From positions 1,034,001 through 1,098,000 of the forward strand of contig NZ_CP073748.1 of the NCBI RefSeq assembly GCF_024398035.1: DNA of 64,000 nucleotides, in the 5' to 3' direction. Positions 63,211 through 64,000 of this stretch are shown in pieces (positions within the stretch are counted from its first letter, which is position 1; the number at the start of each line of letters is the position of its first letter). The position numbers were made by a program, and so were the translations under genes. The notes beneath the pieces are model-generated. The model was given only the letters and a program-made list of their open reading frames with translations. It was not told the DNA's origin and ran no database searches. The stretch comes from Kordiimonas sp. SCSIO 12603. Lineage in GTDB: Bacteria; Pseudomonadota; Alphaproteobacteria; Sphingomonadales; Kordiimonadaceae.

Positions 63211-63978
63211 ATGACTGTAGCAGCATACGCGCCAGAAATCATCAATCCTGACGCTACGGAAAATTTGGTAATTTTGTGTGAACACGCCAGCAATCATATC
63301 CCTGCGGATTTGAATAATCTGGGATTGCCCGCTGAGGAACTGAAACGTCATATTGCATGGGATATTGGCGCGGAAGCCGTTACTCGCAAAATGTGCGAAA
63401 TGATGGGCGTTTCTGCTGTGGTAGCTAAGGCTTCGCGGCTTGTACTTGATGCGAACCGCGAACCCGATCACACCACGCTTATTCCGCTTGAAAGTGACGG
63501 TACCCTCATTCCGGGAAACCAAAATCTGAGTGTTGAAGATATTCAAAGCCGTAAAGAGGCTTTTTATGATCCGTTCCACCAAACAGCAGATGCGGTGATT
63601 GAACGGCATCTGGAAGCAGGCGTTAACCCGATCGTGATTGGCATGCACAGCTTTACTTCTCATATGGATAGTTTCGACAGACCTTGGCAGATCGGTTTCT
63701 TGTGGAACAAGGATCAACGGCTCGCGCAAGCGATGATAGGCCTTCTTGAGCGAGAGACAGATCTTACCATTGGGGATAACGAGCCATATTCAGGACAGGA
63801 GCTATATTATACCATGCAGCGGCATGGGGCTGATCGAGGTTTGCCGCAAACCACTATTGAAATCCGGCAGGATTTGCTTGCGGATGATAATATGGTTACC
63901 CAGTGGGCAGCACTTCTTGCAGAATGCCTTGATGAATGTATGGGGCGGGCTGATCTGATGAAACGTGAATATTTTTAG
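63211..63978 (+). CDS. N-formylglutamate amidohydrolase-family protein
   Basis: The 255-residue FGase-family protein has the conserved LVILCEHASNHIPADLNNLG, HIAWDIGAEAVTRKM, and GMHSFTS segments. The family hydrolyses N-formyl-L-glutamate in histidine degradation, but no hut genes are nearby. Its recurrent placement beside pyk in alphaproteobacteria hints at another role. The following gene starts 10 bases after its stop. Confidence 0.9.
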   Translation: MTVAAYAPEIINPDATENLVILCEHASNHIPADLNNLGLPAEELKRHIAWDIGAEAVTRKMCEMMGVSAVVAKASRLVLDANREPDHTTLIPLESDGTLIPGNQNLSVEDIQSRKEAFYDPFHQTADAVIERHLEAGVNPIVIGMHSFTSHMDSFDRPWQIGFLWNKDQRLAQAMIGLLERETDLTIGDNEPYSGQELYYTMQRHGADRGLPQTTIEIRQDLLADDNMVTQWAALLAECLDECMGRADLMKREYF

Positions 63979-63988
63979 GAGCAGATAA

Positions 63989-64000
63989 ATGAGTAAAGAA
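63989..64000 (+). CDS. Start of a further gene, cut by the window edge
   Basis: An ATG at 63989 with AGGAG eight bases upstream opens a frame (MSKE) that runs off the window. It is closely spaced after the amidohydrolase and probably co-transcribed. The product cannot be identified from four codons; a DUF1244-type small protein would fit the usual neighbourhood, as a guess. Confidence 0.45.

Overview
The window reads as one contiguous chromosomal segment of an alphaproteobacterium. The gene families and neighbourhoods (COQ9-type protein beside rpsU, DUF2336 and DUF1203 proteins, mdh-sucCDAB-lpd, pyk beside an N-formylglutamate amidohydrolase, a 41-residue single-cysteine L36) fit a marine lineage such as Kordiimonadales. 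That placement is inferred from gene content and was not tested by any search. Base composition is moderate and even, and coding density is high. I found no rRNA, tRNA, CRISPR array, prophage or insertion sequence.

Layout. 1-6218: the end of a sulfotransferase-like gene, an SLC13 carboxylate transporter, a DUF885 lipoprotein and a hybrid histidine kinase. 6436-11417: ffh, rpsP, rimM, trmD and rplS, interrupted between rpsP and rimM by an unusual radical-SAM gene. 11604-15878: leucine biosynthesis (leuC, leuD, leuB) and asd. 15915-22938: a GAF histidine kinase, an ACE-like M2 peptidase lipoprotein, a CitE-like lyase, a zinc-ribbon membrane protein and a secreted prolyl oligopeptidase. 23633-26995: sdhCDAB. 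27105-30042: an orphan periplasmic binding protein, a tyrosine phosphatase and zapE. 30414-39191: a TCA-cycle block, mdh-sucC-sucD-sucA-sucB-lpd. 39271-43883: a universal stress protein, DUF1203, a split Ada alkylation-repair pair, a small membrane protein, xerC, a COQ9-like gene and rpsU.

43952-49857 is the most interesting region. Two divergent gene sets face away from a 140-base gap. Leftward lie a DUF2170 protein, a PspA/IM30 protein and a glutathionylspermidine-synthetase-like ATP-grasp ligase. Rightward lie a TrkA-linked K+ channel, DUF2491, DUF350 and a DUF1190 lipoprotein. Together they match the poorly understood yjfI-J-K-L-M-C set of E. coli, rearranged and with a potassium channel added. 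It looks like an envelope-stress or membrane-remodelling system.

49901-64000: a TPP-dependent enzyme, a metallo-beta-lactamase-fold hydrolase, a YheT-type hydrolase, tandem DUF2336 paralogues, a DoxX/ATP-grasp/DedA cluster, apt, an M14 carboxypeptidase, rpmJ, a HAD phosphatase, pyk, an N-formylglutamate amidohydrolase and the first codons of one more gene. A strong terminator hairpin upstream of rpmJ has no gene in front of it and suggests a small RNA.

Functionally the window is mostly core metabolism (TCA cycle, leucine and aspartate-family amino acids, glycolysis exit) and translation or protein targeting. Between these blocks lie exported peptidases and envelope-stress genes.
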